A stretch of 16,344 nucleotides of DNA, taken from an uncultured Clostridia bacterium. Lineage in GTDB: Bacteria; Bacillota; Clostridia; Christensenellales; Pumilibacteraceae. The notes under the pieces are model-generated. The model did not search any database and was not told the origin of the DNA. It saw only the letters and a list, made by a program, of their open reading frames with translations. The stretch is from assembly GCA_947627075.1 (NCBI GenBank), contig CANQUR010000016.1:1-16344 (forward strand), given 5' to 3'. How positions within the stretch are numbered: the first letter of the stretch is position 1; each line of letters starts with the position of its first letter. The translations under genes and the position numbers were made by a program. Below, piece by piece: positions 1 to 7,949 of this stretch.

Positions 1-331
1 CGTTATTGTAAAGTTCCTCATAATGAGGATATTTGCTCAAGCGGTCGTCTTTTGTTTTTGAACCTTCAAATATTTGCTCAGGCTTTATGCTGAACGGTGT
101 TTCGTAGCATGAGATAAAATATGCCATTTCTTTTTTATCCGCAAAAAAACCAACCCTTGCTACAGGTGCCGAATACACATTGTTTTCGTTGTCATACATA
201 TATAAAAAGCAATTGTCAAGGATACCGTTAGGCGTCGGAATAGGCAAAGGTTCAGAGCAACCCATTCCTTCTCTGAGAAATTCTCCGAATTCGGTCTGTA
301 ATAATGTATCCTTGATTTCTTGCAAAAGCAT
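1..331 (-). CDS. Partial hypothetical protein after the protease gene; candidate immunity protein
   Basis: I do not recognise this family. The reading frame opens at an ATG (329-331) and stays open for 110 codons to the window edge, so the C-terminus is missing. A GGAGG at 340-344 sits 8 nt before the ATG, which fixes the start. The protein begins MLLQEIKDTLLQTEFGEFLR and continues with alternating hydrophobic and polar stretches; it has no signal peptide, membrane segment or known catalytic motif. The gene starts 13 nt after the stop of the papain-like protease gene, so the two are almost certainly co-transcribed and perhaps translationally coupled. A small soluble protein directly behind a putative secreted toxin is the usual place for an immunity protein, so I infer that role. 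It could instead be a chaperone or adaptor for the effector. The gene itself is well supported; its function is a guess from position. Confidence 0.7.
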   Translation of the reverse strand, partial: MLLQEIKDTLLQTEFGEFLREGMGCSEPLPIPTPNGILDNCFLYMYDNENNVYSAPVARVGFFADKKEMAYFISCYETPFSIKPEQIFEGSKTKDDRLSKYPHYEELYNN

Positions 332-339
332 TATCTTGT

Positions 340-344
340 CCTCC
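340..344 (-). promoter_or_regulatory. Ribosome binding site deciding the start of the partial left-edge gene
   Basis: GGAGG on the minus strand lies 8 nt before the ATG at 329-331 and immediately after the protease stop codon (345-347). It supports the truncated ORF as a real gene and suggests coupling to the gene before it. Confidence 0.65.
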
Positions 345-1361
345 TCACCTAATTATAGAATAAGTAATATTCATCGGATTTCCGGTCAAACAGCGCCTAA
401 TCTTATCAGCGGTATAGTAAGTTGTCCCGCCTTTGTTGGAATCACAGATATAAAAGCCCAGTATTTCTCCTTTATTATTTTTCTTTACGCTGGTCACGGT
501 TACCGCATGAGCATCATCAACACCATTTTGCGCGTCATACCAAAGCATATCTGCATGCACGGATATAATAACTCCTTTTCCCGAGGACACGCCGTCGGCT
601 ATCTGCATGATGGCGTTATGATCAATATAGCCGTCAGCCCCTTTCTTTAGGGGAATTATTCCGCTGTCAATCCCGTAATGCTCAAGAATCATTTGCCTCT
701 CGTTTGGGTTGGTTCTTCCATTCATATCCGATTGTGAATATCCGGTTGAACACAGCTTACCGAAAAAAGACCCATTCGTATTCGACGCATAATCAATCAA
801 GTCCTTTTCAGAGATATAAACGCCCGCGAGCCGTAGAATATTTACGCACGAACATAATCCGCAAGTCCCTTGATAATTTTGATCGGCACTGCCTTGACTT
901 GTGTACAGATAGTCATTTGTTTCAATGGGAGAATCGTATACCAAATTTCCATCGTCATCCTGCACAAAGCCATATCGAGATATCGTCAAATTGCGCGGAG
1001 TACTCCTGTTGGGAGCGAGTGAATCTATAGCCGCGTTATTTTGACCGGACGGCGATGTATTTGTACCGGTTTGCTTATCGGTTAGCCCCATATTTACAAG
1101 TTCCGATATTTCGTTTGCTTTTGTTTTTATCTTATTGGCAAGTCCTATGATGTCGGCGCGGTTTTTCTGTAAGGTGCTCAGGTTTCTGTTTATAAGCTCA
1201 TTGATCTCATTTGCATAAGTACCGAGCCCGTCATTCAGCACAGCTATCTTTTGATTTAATACTTGAGATGTATTGATTATATCATTGGCGTTTATCAGCA
1301 ATCCTTTAGCCAACGCGGACATTGCCTCGGCGCCTTCTTTGCTTATTGCATATTTAGCCAT
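345..1361 (-). CDS. WXG100-like helical head fused to a papain-like cysteine protease domain; putative effector
   Basis: This 338-residue protein has three parts. Residues 1-92 are strongly helical with a central GLGTY turn near 45-49, resembling the helix-turn-helix of WXG100/LXG export domains, though the exact WXG triplet is absent. Residues 93-125 are a Ser/Asn/Pro-rich linker. Residues 145-338 carry a papain-like fold signature: Q164-G-T-C-G-L-C170 matches the papain pattern with oxyanion Gln and nucleophile Cys, H285 lies in AHAV, and D307 in YICDSN fits the third catalytic residue. No Sec signal peptide is seen. A GTAGGAG site precedes the ATG. The gene lies 19 nt after the FtsK-like ATPase gene and 13 nt before a small ORF, matching an ATPase-effector-immunity order. 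I infer a cargo of the ATPase that cleaves proteins or peptide bonds in a target. A C39-like maturation protease or intracellular defence effector is possible. The protease fold is fairly sure; export is inferred. Confidence 0.8.
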   Translation of the reverse strand: MAKYAISKEGAEAMSALAKGLLINANDIINTSQVLNQKIAVLNDGLGTYANEINELINRNLSTLQKNRADIIGLANKIKTKANEISELVNMGLTDKQTGTNTSPSGQNNAAIDSLAPNRSTPRNLTISRYGFVQDDDGNLVYDSPIETNDYLYTSQGSADQNYQGTCGLCSCVNILRLAGVYISEKDLIDYASNTNGSFFGKLCSTGYSQSDMNGRTNPNERQMILEHYGIDSGIIPLKKGADGYIDHNAIMQIADGVSSGKGVIISVHADMLWYDAQNGVDDAHAVTVTSVKKNNKGEILGFYICDSNKGGTTYYTADKIRRCLTGNPMNITYSIIR

Positions 1362-1380
1362 AATTTAACCGCTCCTACCG

Positions 1381-4300
1381 TCAAGTTCGCCTAACTACCT
1401 TGCCCTTATCATCCACGATCCAGCCGTTGCACGGTACGCCGCGGTAAATATGCGGCCTCATCGTATAGCAGTCTTTACCGTTGGTATACAGACAAACCCC
1501 GTCGCCGACTTCGCTTGCTTTTCTTCCGCTCATTATTGACAAGGACTCATCTCTGGACATTGAGAACAAAATCTTATGTTTAAAATAATGTTCATCCATC
1601 CTAATATTAATGAAATCCTGACCCTGGTCAAAGCAAAACAAGAAATGCAATCCATAACTCGACGCTCTCTTTATGATCCATTCCAAATCCGACCTTGCAT
1701 CGAATATTGTCGGCTGCCGAGAAGTACCGTCACTGGCATTCGTTGTCTGCTTGGCGTTGTATTCTTCCTTTTGCCGATTATATTCTGCTATAATTCTTCG
1801 CTTTTCTTCCGGATCGGAACATGCGTTAATTTTTTCCACTATCTCATTCATATCAGGAAACCCGCTGCTATCCATAGGAGCGTTATTGGAGGGCAGTTCA
1901 TATAACTCGGCATCTTCGCCCATAATTTCCAAATCACCGGCTAATAATTCATACCCTAAACATATAATTAAAGCAGGTTTTACATTTCTTGATTGAATAT
2001 CTTCTTTAATAGCCGAAATACCGGAACAAATATCAGCCAAATCAGTCGCCTTATTTGCTTTTGCAAAAACTGAGTCTTTGTATTTGCGAAAAATTTGCGA
2101 TCTGTTATGTGCCCATATTTCTATCGGATTACCCGACCTTTTGTAACTGGTAATGATCGATAGAAGTACATTGACTTTTTCATCTCTCTGTCCTCCTGCG
2201 AGTAATATATTCTCAGCGGTTGCATTGCATAATACAAACGGTCTTGCCAAATTAAAGCTACATGGAACGCCGGGGTAAATAAATACATCCGTATCATCAT
2301 AATCATCTGGATCGGCGGATGCCTCAAACCGCTTATAATATTGAATTTGACTTACAAACGGTTTTGGCTGATTGCCGTCTATTAGCACCGGGTGTTTGTC
2401 GGTATATATGCCGTTATCTCTATTTATGCTATCGGCGACAGGCTTTATTGCGGCATTGATTGTTTGGATCAGGGTCTCAATTTCTCGGTTTTCTGTGTAC
2501 ATATTGCGGAATTTTCCGACCATAACTTCACCGTCTTCATTTCGCCATTTGAATAATGTTTCATACGGGGGCAAAGAGGCGATAGAGCGGCTTAACTCCG
2601 GCGTCATTTCTTCGGAGGTAAGTGTCAGCGTCTGCTTGATTTCATCGGTAGTGTTTTTTAAAGCAAATCGCATTTGTATCTGTTTACATGCCGTTTCCGT
2701 CAGACCGCTTATTCCCGTTGTGTAAGTCTGACTGGCAAAAATAAACTTTATGCCGAGAGCGGCACCTTTCGCTAAAAGATTTTCGAGTTTTAAAGCATAA
2801 TCGTTATCAGTCCCCGATCCTTTTGTCTCACTTATAATTTGTGACATTTGAGCAAATTCGTCAACGATAATGAATATAGCGGGTATATTTTGCTCAAGCG
2901 GCACTTCCGTAAGCTTTGACCAATGGTTTTGTGAAAACAAGTACTGCCTTTTATTGAGCAGATCCGTAAGCTGATCTATTATGTCAAAAACAAGGTCTTC
3001 GGACTTTTCCAGCAAAAGATATTTTACATGAGGCGGCCTGCAATCCACATACCTTTTAAACTCAAGCATCTTAAAATCCAAAAGCCATAATTCGACCTCA
3101 TCGGGGTGATAGTTCATCAAAATTCCGGCAATAATAGTATGCAATAAAGTGGACTTTCCGGATCGTGATGCTCCCATTATGTATGCCGCGAAAGTCTCAT
3201 TTTCAAACTCGCAGCTTATAACCTTGTCGTTATCGTCTATAGCAAAAGGAACAACAATAGGCTTGCGCTTTTTATCTGATCGAGTGGGTACTTTCATTGC
3301 GTATCTGTTGAAGTACTTTGTCCCTTTTTCGATCGGCTTTGCAGCATTGGATACTTTATCTATAAAAGATTGCGGCACCGTCGCTGATGGCACCAGCCAT
3401 TCAAACGGTAGCCATTCATTGCCGTTTTCGACATAAAATAAGCCTTTAGTATCACTAATAATTCGGATACGATCCTTATCGTTGGAAGAGCAATTCCTTT
3501 CTCTGTCTTTGCCCATGCTGCCGCCGTCCTTGCTCTTTGTAAGCTGAATTACCGTTAAGCCGAATTTTTGCGAATTATTAACTAAATAGGACATATCTTC
3601 CTTGTCGGGACTATGGAAAGACTGCTCATTTTTATTGATAATTAAAATTCGCAAAGTAATTCTTTCCTCCGGCTGAACACTCTTATTGTATTCGTATACG
3701 GATCGAATGCCCAATCTGCTTTCAACTTTACGGTACTTGTCGGAAAGAATGCTTATGCTTTTCTTAATGCCGTTTTCGTTATCGGCAACCGTGTCGATTA
3801 TGCCGTTTTTTCCTGTTGAAAGAGCAGCTAATGATCCCAAAATATCCGCATTATAATGGATATAATCAAACAAGGATACCCTGTATTCGGACGCCTTAAA
3901 ATATCTTAAATAGTTAAGGATCAGGGCTTGGATACCTTTCTTTAAGACTTCTTCATTCATGTCCGTATATTCTACAAAGATTTTTTCATGAGTATCCGTT
4001 GTAAATCCCTGCGGACAATTTACCGTTTTTGTATTCTCGTCAAAATGATGCATTAAGCTGGACTTTAAGGCTCCGGACAGCATTTGTGGCACATCAACCT
4101 TAAACTGCTGAAAGCCGATCAGCATCATTCTCTTACGTTTTATCTGCGAACTTCCCCAGCGGGAAAAATAATCGTTATTTATCTCATAATCCGCATGAAT
4201 TGTTTCCAATAGGCGAAATAGGTCTTGAACATCTTTCCCTCTGAGATAATTCTCGCAGGATATTAATATTTGCTTTTTCTTAGCGAGCAAGGCAGCTTTT

Positions 4301-4737
4301 TCGTTCTCTTTGGCTTTTTCGTTGGATTTTAATTCGTTATTTTCTCTTGTTGAAACACTTCTTAGCTGCTCTTCGATATACGAAACGTACGAGCTCGTCA
4401 AATCTATTATCTGTCCAGCGGTATAGTCGTCTCGGTTATATTCGTTAATTTTATTTATCAGCGAATTTAACTTAGCTAAATCGGGCTTTTGCTTATTGCT
4501 TGACCCTATAATTAATTCTTTTCGAGAGTTCTCCTTTGCGATTCTATAAAATTTAAGCACATCGTCTTTTGTATTAATCAAGGCGCGCTGTTCATCTGCA
4601 TACTTTTTTTTAACGGAATTTGCAATGGCAGCATATTTTCTATCAAGAGCCGATTTTTCATAATCTAATTGCGCAAAATTCTTATGCAATTTTTCAAAAG
4701 TTTCATTTATAACTTTTAACTGCTCTTGAATAGTCAT
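1381..4737 (-). CDS. FtsK/EssC-like ATPase with N-terminal coiled coil, no visible membrane segment
   Basis: This 1118-residue protein belongs to the FtsK/SpoIIIE/EssC branch of HerA-FtsK ATPases, motors that move DNA or type VII secretion substrates. Residues 1-160 are charged and largely coiled coil. Residues 200-450 form an alpha/beta region I do not recognise. The main motor spans about 490-745: Walker A GASRSGKST at 522-530, the FtsK-type WLLDFKMLEF strand at 551-560, Walker B IFIIVDE at 621-627, and FASQT near 667. A second ATPase-like domain covers about 800-1118, but its P-loop (AGGQRDEKVN, 847-856) lacks the GK[ST], as in degenerate EssC repeats. No membrane segments or FHA domain are seen, unlike typical EssC. 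Its start follows a GAGGGG site, 15 nt after the leucine-rich-repeat gene. I infer a cytosolic motor handling the downstream protease; a DNA-acting role is not excluded. The family is sure, the substrate is not. Confidence 0.9.
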   Translation of the reverse strand: MTIQEQLKVINETFEKLHKNFAQLDYEKSALDRKYAAIANSVKKKYADEQRALINTKDDVLKFYRIAKENSRKELIIGSSNKQKPDLAKLNSLINKINEYNRDDYTAGQIIDLTSSYVSYIEEQLRSVSTRENNELKSNEKAKENEKAALLAKKKQILISCENYLRGKDVQDLFRLLETIHADYEINNDYFSRWGSSQIKRKRMMLIGFQQFKVDVPQMLSGALKSSLMHHFDENTKTVNCPQGFTTDTHEKIFVEYTDMNEEVLKKGIQALILNYLRYFKASEYRVSLFDYIHYNADILGSLAALSTGKNGIIDTVADNENGIKKSISILSDKYRKVESRLGIRSVYEYNKSVQPEERITLRILIINKNEQSFHSPDKEDMSYLVNNSQKFGLTVIQLTKSKDGGSMGKDRERNCSSNDKDRIRIISDTKGLFYVENGNEWLPFEWLVPSATVPQSFIDKVSNAAKPIEKGTKYFNRYAMKVPTRSDKKRKPIVVPFAIDDNDKVISCEFENETFAAYIMGASRSGKSTLLHTIIAGILMNYHPDEVELWLLDFKMLEFKRYVDCRPPHVKYLLLEKSEDLVFDIIDQLTDLLNKRQYLFSQNHWSKLTEVPLEQNIPAIFIIVDEFAQMSQIISETKGSGTDNDYALKLENLLAKGAALGIKFIFASQTYTTGISGLTETACKQIQMRFALKNTTDEIKQTLTLTSEEMTPELSRSIASLPPYETLFKWRNEDGEVMVGKFRNMYTENREIETLIQTINAAIKPVADSINRDNGIYTDKHPVLIDGNQPKPFVSQIQYYKRFEASADPDDYDDTDVFIYPGVPCSFNLARPFVLCNATAENILLAGGQRDEKVNVLLSIITSYKRSGNPIEIWAHNRSQIFRKYKDSVFAKANKATDLADICSGISAIKEDIQSRNVKPALIICLGYELLAGDLEIMGEDAELYELPSNNAPMDSSGFPDMNEIVEKINACSDPEEKRRIIAEYNRQKEEYNAKQTTNASDGTSRQPTIFDARSDLEWIIKRASSYGLHFLFCFDQGQDFINIRMDEHYFKHKILFSMSRDESLSIMSGRKASEVGDGVCLYTNGKDCYTMRPHIYRGVPCNGWIVDDKGKVVRRT

Positions 4738-4752
4738 CAGTAAACCCCTCGA

Positions 4753-6216
4753 TTATATTTTGCTGATTTTTATTTGGCGCGCCCTGCAATAAGTTTCAAC
4801 ATATTCATTATTTCTAATGCAAACTTCTAAGTTATGACTACATTCGTCAAAGGCTCCATCACCAATGTAATCCACATTATTTTGAACAACAACTTTTTGA
4901 AGGCTTGTGCAGCCTTTAAACGCCGCATGCCCAATGCGATGTACATTTTGCGGTATGCTTAGAGTTTTTATCGATACACACCCATGAAATGCAAAATCGC
5001 CGATTTCTTTTATACTTCTTGGCAGCATAACATTTACCAATTTATCGCAAAACTGAAACGCTCTTTCTCCGATATCCTCCACACTTGCAGGCAGCAAAAG
5101 AGATTCAATTTTCATACAGTTTTCAAATGCCTTTGCACCAACTATTTTCAAATTGCTTGTGAATGTAATAGTTTCTAAATACGCCGCTCCCGAAAAGGCG
5201 GAGCCGGCTATTACTTCAACTTCATCCTCAATAATATAATTGCACTTTTTATTTCCGGAAGGATAACGCAGCAGCTGTTTTCTGTCTTTGCTGTACAATA
5301 CTCCATCAACGGAAGTAAATGACATATTGTGCGGATCAACATCAAATTTTTCCAACCCCATGCAATATGTGAATGAATCATATTCAATGCTGTTCGTGCT
5401 TTTGGGAATTTTGATACATCGAAAGTGACTTCGGTCAAAAGCGTAAGGCTCAATCGTCATTATCTCCGCAGGGACTAGACAATCGTTTTTACTCTCTTCG
5501 TTTTGAGAACGAATCAGTGATTTACTTTCCTTATTTATAAGCATTCCGTTAATGACCGCAAATTTTTTGCTTTGGTTTATGGTAATGCTTTTAAGAGCGC
5601 TGCATCCGCAAAAGACAAGGCTGCCTATATTATCTAAAGTTGCCGGCAGCTGAACCTTTTCTAAATTGATACAGTTCTGAAAAGCCCTCGACTTAATGCT
5701 CTTTATGCTGTCTGGGATAATCACCTCTTTAATAATTGTGTTTGCCGCAAATGCTTTGTATCCTATCTCAGTATAATTCATCAGAATTGAGCTTAAATTT
5801 CGCAAATCTCCGGCAAACATACCTTTTAATAAGGCTTTATTTTCATATCTGGTAGGTGAGTTATTCTTTTCGCCGTTTGGTAATTCAATCTCACACGAAA
5901 TGCCTATAGAGTTCGCTATAATTTGAACAGCAAACTTAGCTACCTCTTCCGAGATCCAAGTGTCATTTTTAATTCGAATTATGCACTTTTTTATGCATTG
6001 ATTTTGCTCATCGCTTGATTTGTCAATAACCTTTAACAGTTCCGAACCAACGCCTTCACGCAAAACCGAGCAAATAAGCTTGCGCTCTTTGCTGTTATTC
6101 GGAGCCAAATCCATAAGTAGTGCATTTATACGCGATAAGTCACTAATCAAATCCTTCCCATAGGTGTCGAACATCTGTTTAAGTGCATCAATAAATTGCG
6201 CGTTATTTGCTTTCAT
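4753..6216 (-). CDS. Cytoplasmic BspA-type leucine-rich-repeat protein with helical N-terminal domain
   Basis: This 487-residue protein has an all-helical N-terminal domain at about 1-107, with a conserved-looking core (LMDLAPNNSKERK, a following REGVGSELL, then WISEEVAKFAVQIIANSIGI). It is followed from about 145 to the end by repeats of the LRR_5/BspA type: I-x-x-x-A-F-x-x-C-x-x-L-x-x-[IV]-x-[IL]-P units such as AFQNCINLEKVQLP and AFKGCTSLQKVVV. One segment around 220-325 replaces the repeat with the 'GVLYSKDRKQLLRYP' type insertion usual in this family. BspA repeats normally sit in secreted surface proteins, but this one has no signal peptide or anchor. The gene is the first of the four-gene left operon, 15 nt before the ATPase gene. 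I infer a recognition or scaffold role inside the cell, with the N-terminal domain docking to a partner. The ribosome site (GGTAGGG, about 11 nt upstream) is weak. The fold is certain; the function is unknown. Confidence 0.85.
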   Translation of the reverse strand: MKANNAQFIDALKQMFDTYGKDLISDLSRINALLMDLAPNNSKERKLICSVLREGVGSELLKVIDKSSDEQNQCIKKCIIRIKNDTWISEEVAKFAVQIIANSIGISCEIELPNGEKNNSPTRYENKALLKGMFAGDLRNLSSILMNYTEIGYKAFAANTIIKEVIIPDSIKSIKSRAFQNCINLEKVQLPATLDNIGSLVFCGCSALKSITINQSKKFAVINGMLINKESKSLIRSQNEESKNDCLVPAEIMTIEPYAFDRSHFRCIKIPKSTNSIEYDSFTYCMGLEKFDVDPHNMSFTSVDGVLYSKDRKQLLRYPSGNKKCNYIIEDEVEVIAGSAFSGAAYLETITFTSNLKIVGAKAFENCMKIESLLLPASVEDIGERAFQFCDKLVNVMLPRSIKEIGDFAFHGCVSIKTLSIPQNVHRIGHAAFKGCTSLQKVVVQNNVDYIGDGAFDECSHNLEVCIRNNEYVETYCRARQIKISKI

Positions 6217-6339
6217 TTTTTTTGAAACCCTACCATTACAAAACCAATTTTTGCGGTTGTTCGCCGCTTGCTTTAGACAAAAATCGCGTTCTACTCACTC
6301 CGAATCAAAACAAGTAAACCAAAATCTAACTTCTAAAAT

Positions 6340-6370
6340 AAAATATGCCGTTATTTTTTATAAACGTCAA
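6340..6370 (-). promoter_or_regulatory. Possible sigma-A promoter for the LRR-ATPase-effector operon
   Basis: On the minus strand a TTGACG (6365-6370) is followed after 19 bp by TATTTT (6340-6345). The -35 is good, but the spacer is long and the -10 matches poorly. Its place, about 125 bp before the leucine-rich-repeat start and immediately after a hairpin, is what makes it plausible. Confidence 0.25.
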
Positions 6371-6374
6371 AGGA

Positions 6375-6417
6375 GGCATGCATACTTAAGCAAAATAAAG
6401 CGTTATGTATGTATGCC
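6375..6417. terminator. Long imperfect hairpin downstream of the phosphatase gene
   Basis: GGCATGCATAC (6375-6385) pairs with GTATGTATGCC (6407-6417) with one G-U wobble, and the stem extends inward through TAA/TTA and GC pairs around an AT-rich loop. Read leftward, it is followed by TCCTTTG rather than a clean T-run, so it would be a weak or non-canonical terminator. It may instead be an RNA-processing or attenuation structure. Confidence 0.35.
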
Positions 6418-6528
6418 CCTGCTTTGATTTTTTTATATCTCAAAAAATGGTATCAGTATGTATGGCTTCCTATTGTTGTTTTTCGTGTCAAGCGTTAGGC
6501 CCGTTTTTATAAGCTGAGAGATATAATA

Positions 6529-7932
6529 TTAGTTCTCACCCAAATTCGCGTTTTCATTCAATGCAGGCTCTGTTGATATCTCGATATTTTCCTCGGATGC
6601 AGTTTGTGTTTCTTGCGTGCTTGCATTGACAGCATCAACCTCGACAGCAGGTACATTTGTTTTTGACAAATTATCTGTCGGATCCTCGTTTTCTTTAACC
6701 GAATTGTTTATTTCGTTTATATGCGTTTCACAGGCGATATTATTTGACTCGTTGTTAGACTTAACGATATTTACGGTTGTTACGGAGTCAGGAGTATCAG
6801 GTGCGGCGGATTGTGCATACAATGACCCGATTTTTGCTCCGCACTCGGTGCAAAATTTGGCGTTGGATATCAGCTTTGCACCACAATTTCTGCAAAATTT
6901 AGCAGGCTTCGGTACAGCGGTAGGCTCGGAGGGCTTTGCACGGGAGTGCTCGGCTTGTCTTTTGACTTTAGATTCAGCCGATTTAGCGCGTTCTTCTTCT
7001 ACACGTTTTCTTTCTGCCTCGGCCTTTTCGGCCTCTATCCTTGCGTTTTCTTCAATGCGAGCCTTTTCTTTTTCCTTGTCAAATTCCTTAACAGCTTCTA
7101 TTTCGCCGATAAGATCCATATCAAGAACCGCCGCAATGGAAACATCATCTCCGCTCCCTTTTGCGGACAATCGCGGCAAATAGTCATTAAGATCAGATAA
7201 CGCTGAGTCAAACTCACTTGTCGAAAAAGAATATAAAACCGTTTTATACAAGCTGTATAGCTGCTGCTCATTCTTAAAACAGTCGTCGACGCCGTCAGAA
7301 CCTACAAACACCGCTATCGGCAGCTTTTCGGAATAAAAATGTCTGAAATTTTCCAACGCGCTGGAATCACATATCGATGTTGTCGAATTGAGAAAGCACT
7401 TATCATCCCAAGGAATAGGCTGCAAAAAACGTCCGTCCGGGCTGATTGCAACACATTTTCCGTCTCCGATATGAATTCCAAACCAGTAATCATGGGTAAC
7501 GGCAACCGCTATCAGAGTAGTTCCGTATGCGCTTTCAATTATCCCGTCCTGCAAATATTTTTTCTGTGCTTTGCCGGAAAGGACCGCAATTTCTTCCTCG
7601 GTAAACGGATTTTGCTTATAATGATCGTATATGGCCTCATTCCAATTTCCGATAATACTGCTTTCGAGCTTTGCAATCAAAGCATCGGAATGGCGTTTTA
7701 ACTCATTCTTATCAACGCTTGCAATAAAATCTTTGATGTTGCGCTCGGCTATGTCGGTCGCTAAGCTTGATCCTGTAGCACTTCGAACATAATCACTACC
7801 TCCGTGCCCATCACAAACGATCGCTATAGCAGCAGCATCATCGAAATAGCTTGCAGATGCGTCTTGGCATTCTTTATTTTTCTTGATATGACTTGCGCCC
7901 TGTACGGAAATATTGAAGGATTTTGTATGCAT
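6529..7932 (-). CDS. PP2C-family protein phosphatase with coiled coil and zinc ribbon (TerY-P triad phosphatase)
   Basis: This 467-residue enzyme removes phosphate from Ser/Thr residues using two metal ions. The PP2C domain covers about 1-272, with metal-binding motifs DGHGG (41-45), GD at 156-157, GSDGVDD (211-217) and GDDVS (261-265). The opening VQGASHIKKNKECQDA is the form seen in Ter-linked PP2C proteins, in which the substrate is usually a neighbouring protein. Residues 282-333 form a highly charged Arg/Glu/Lys/Ala coiled coil. A zinc ribbon follows with C347, C350, C361 and C364, then a roughly 100-residue acidic Asn/Thr/Glu-rich tail that is probably disordered. An AAGGAGG site supports the start, 17 nt after the VWA gene. 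Together with the VWA and kinase genes it forms the TerY-P triad. I infer that it reverses phosphorylation by the kinase two genes upstream. The phosphatase assignment is firm; its targets are not known. Confidence 0.92.
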   Translation of the reverse strand: MHTKSFNISVQGASHIKKNKECQDASASYFDDAAAIAIVCDGHGGSDYVRSATGSSLATDIAERNIKDFIASVDKNELKRHSDALIAKLESSIIGNWNEAIYDHYKQNPFTEEEIAVLSGKAQKKYLQDGIIESAYGTTLIAVAVTHDYWFGIHIGDGKCVAISPDGRFLQPIPWDDKCFLNSTTSICDSSALENFRHFYSEKLPIAVFVGSDGVDDCFKNEQQLYSLYKTVLYSFSTSEFDSALSDLNDYLPRLSAKGSGDDVSIAAVLDMDLIGEIEAVKEFDKEKEKARIEENARIEAEKAEAERKRVEEERAKSAESKVKRQAEHSRAKPSEPTAVPKPAKFCRNCGAKLISNAKFCTECGAKIGSLYAQSAAPDTPDSVTTVNIVKSNNESNNIACETHINEINNSVKENEDPTDNLSKTNVPAVEVDAVNASTQETQTASEENIEISTEPALNENANLGEN

Positions 7933-7949
7933 TTATATGCACCTCCTTC

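Larger units (their letters stand above)
6217..6528. other. Gene-free spacer between the signalling and ATPase/effector operons
   Basis: No ORF with a ribosome site is seen in these 312 bp. They contain a long imperfect hairpin (6375-6417) and, just past it in the leftward direction, a possible promoter (6340-6370). The other gaps in the left operon are 13-19 bp, so this spacer probably marks a second transcription unit or an attenuation point between the phosphatase and the leucine-rich-repeat gene. Confidence 0.6.

Noticed and set aside
180..1030. Plus-strand open frames opposite the protease gene and elsewhere along the window
   Set aside because: They are antisense to genes with clear families, have no ribosome sites and encode low-complexity or Cys/Ser-rich nonsense, so I treat them as shadows.
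6456..6472. TATGGCTTCCTAT, also found reversed in the transposase tail (about 16241-16254)
   Set aside because: A 13-bp match alone, with no further similarity in the surrounding sequence, is too short to call an IS remnant or end.
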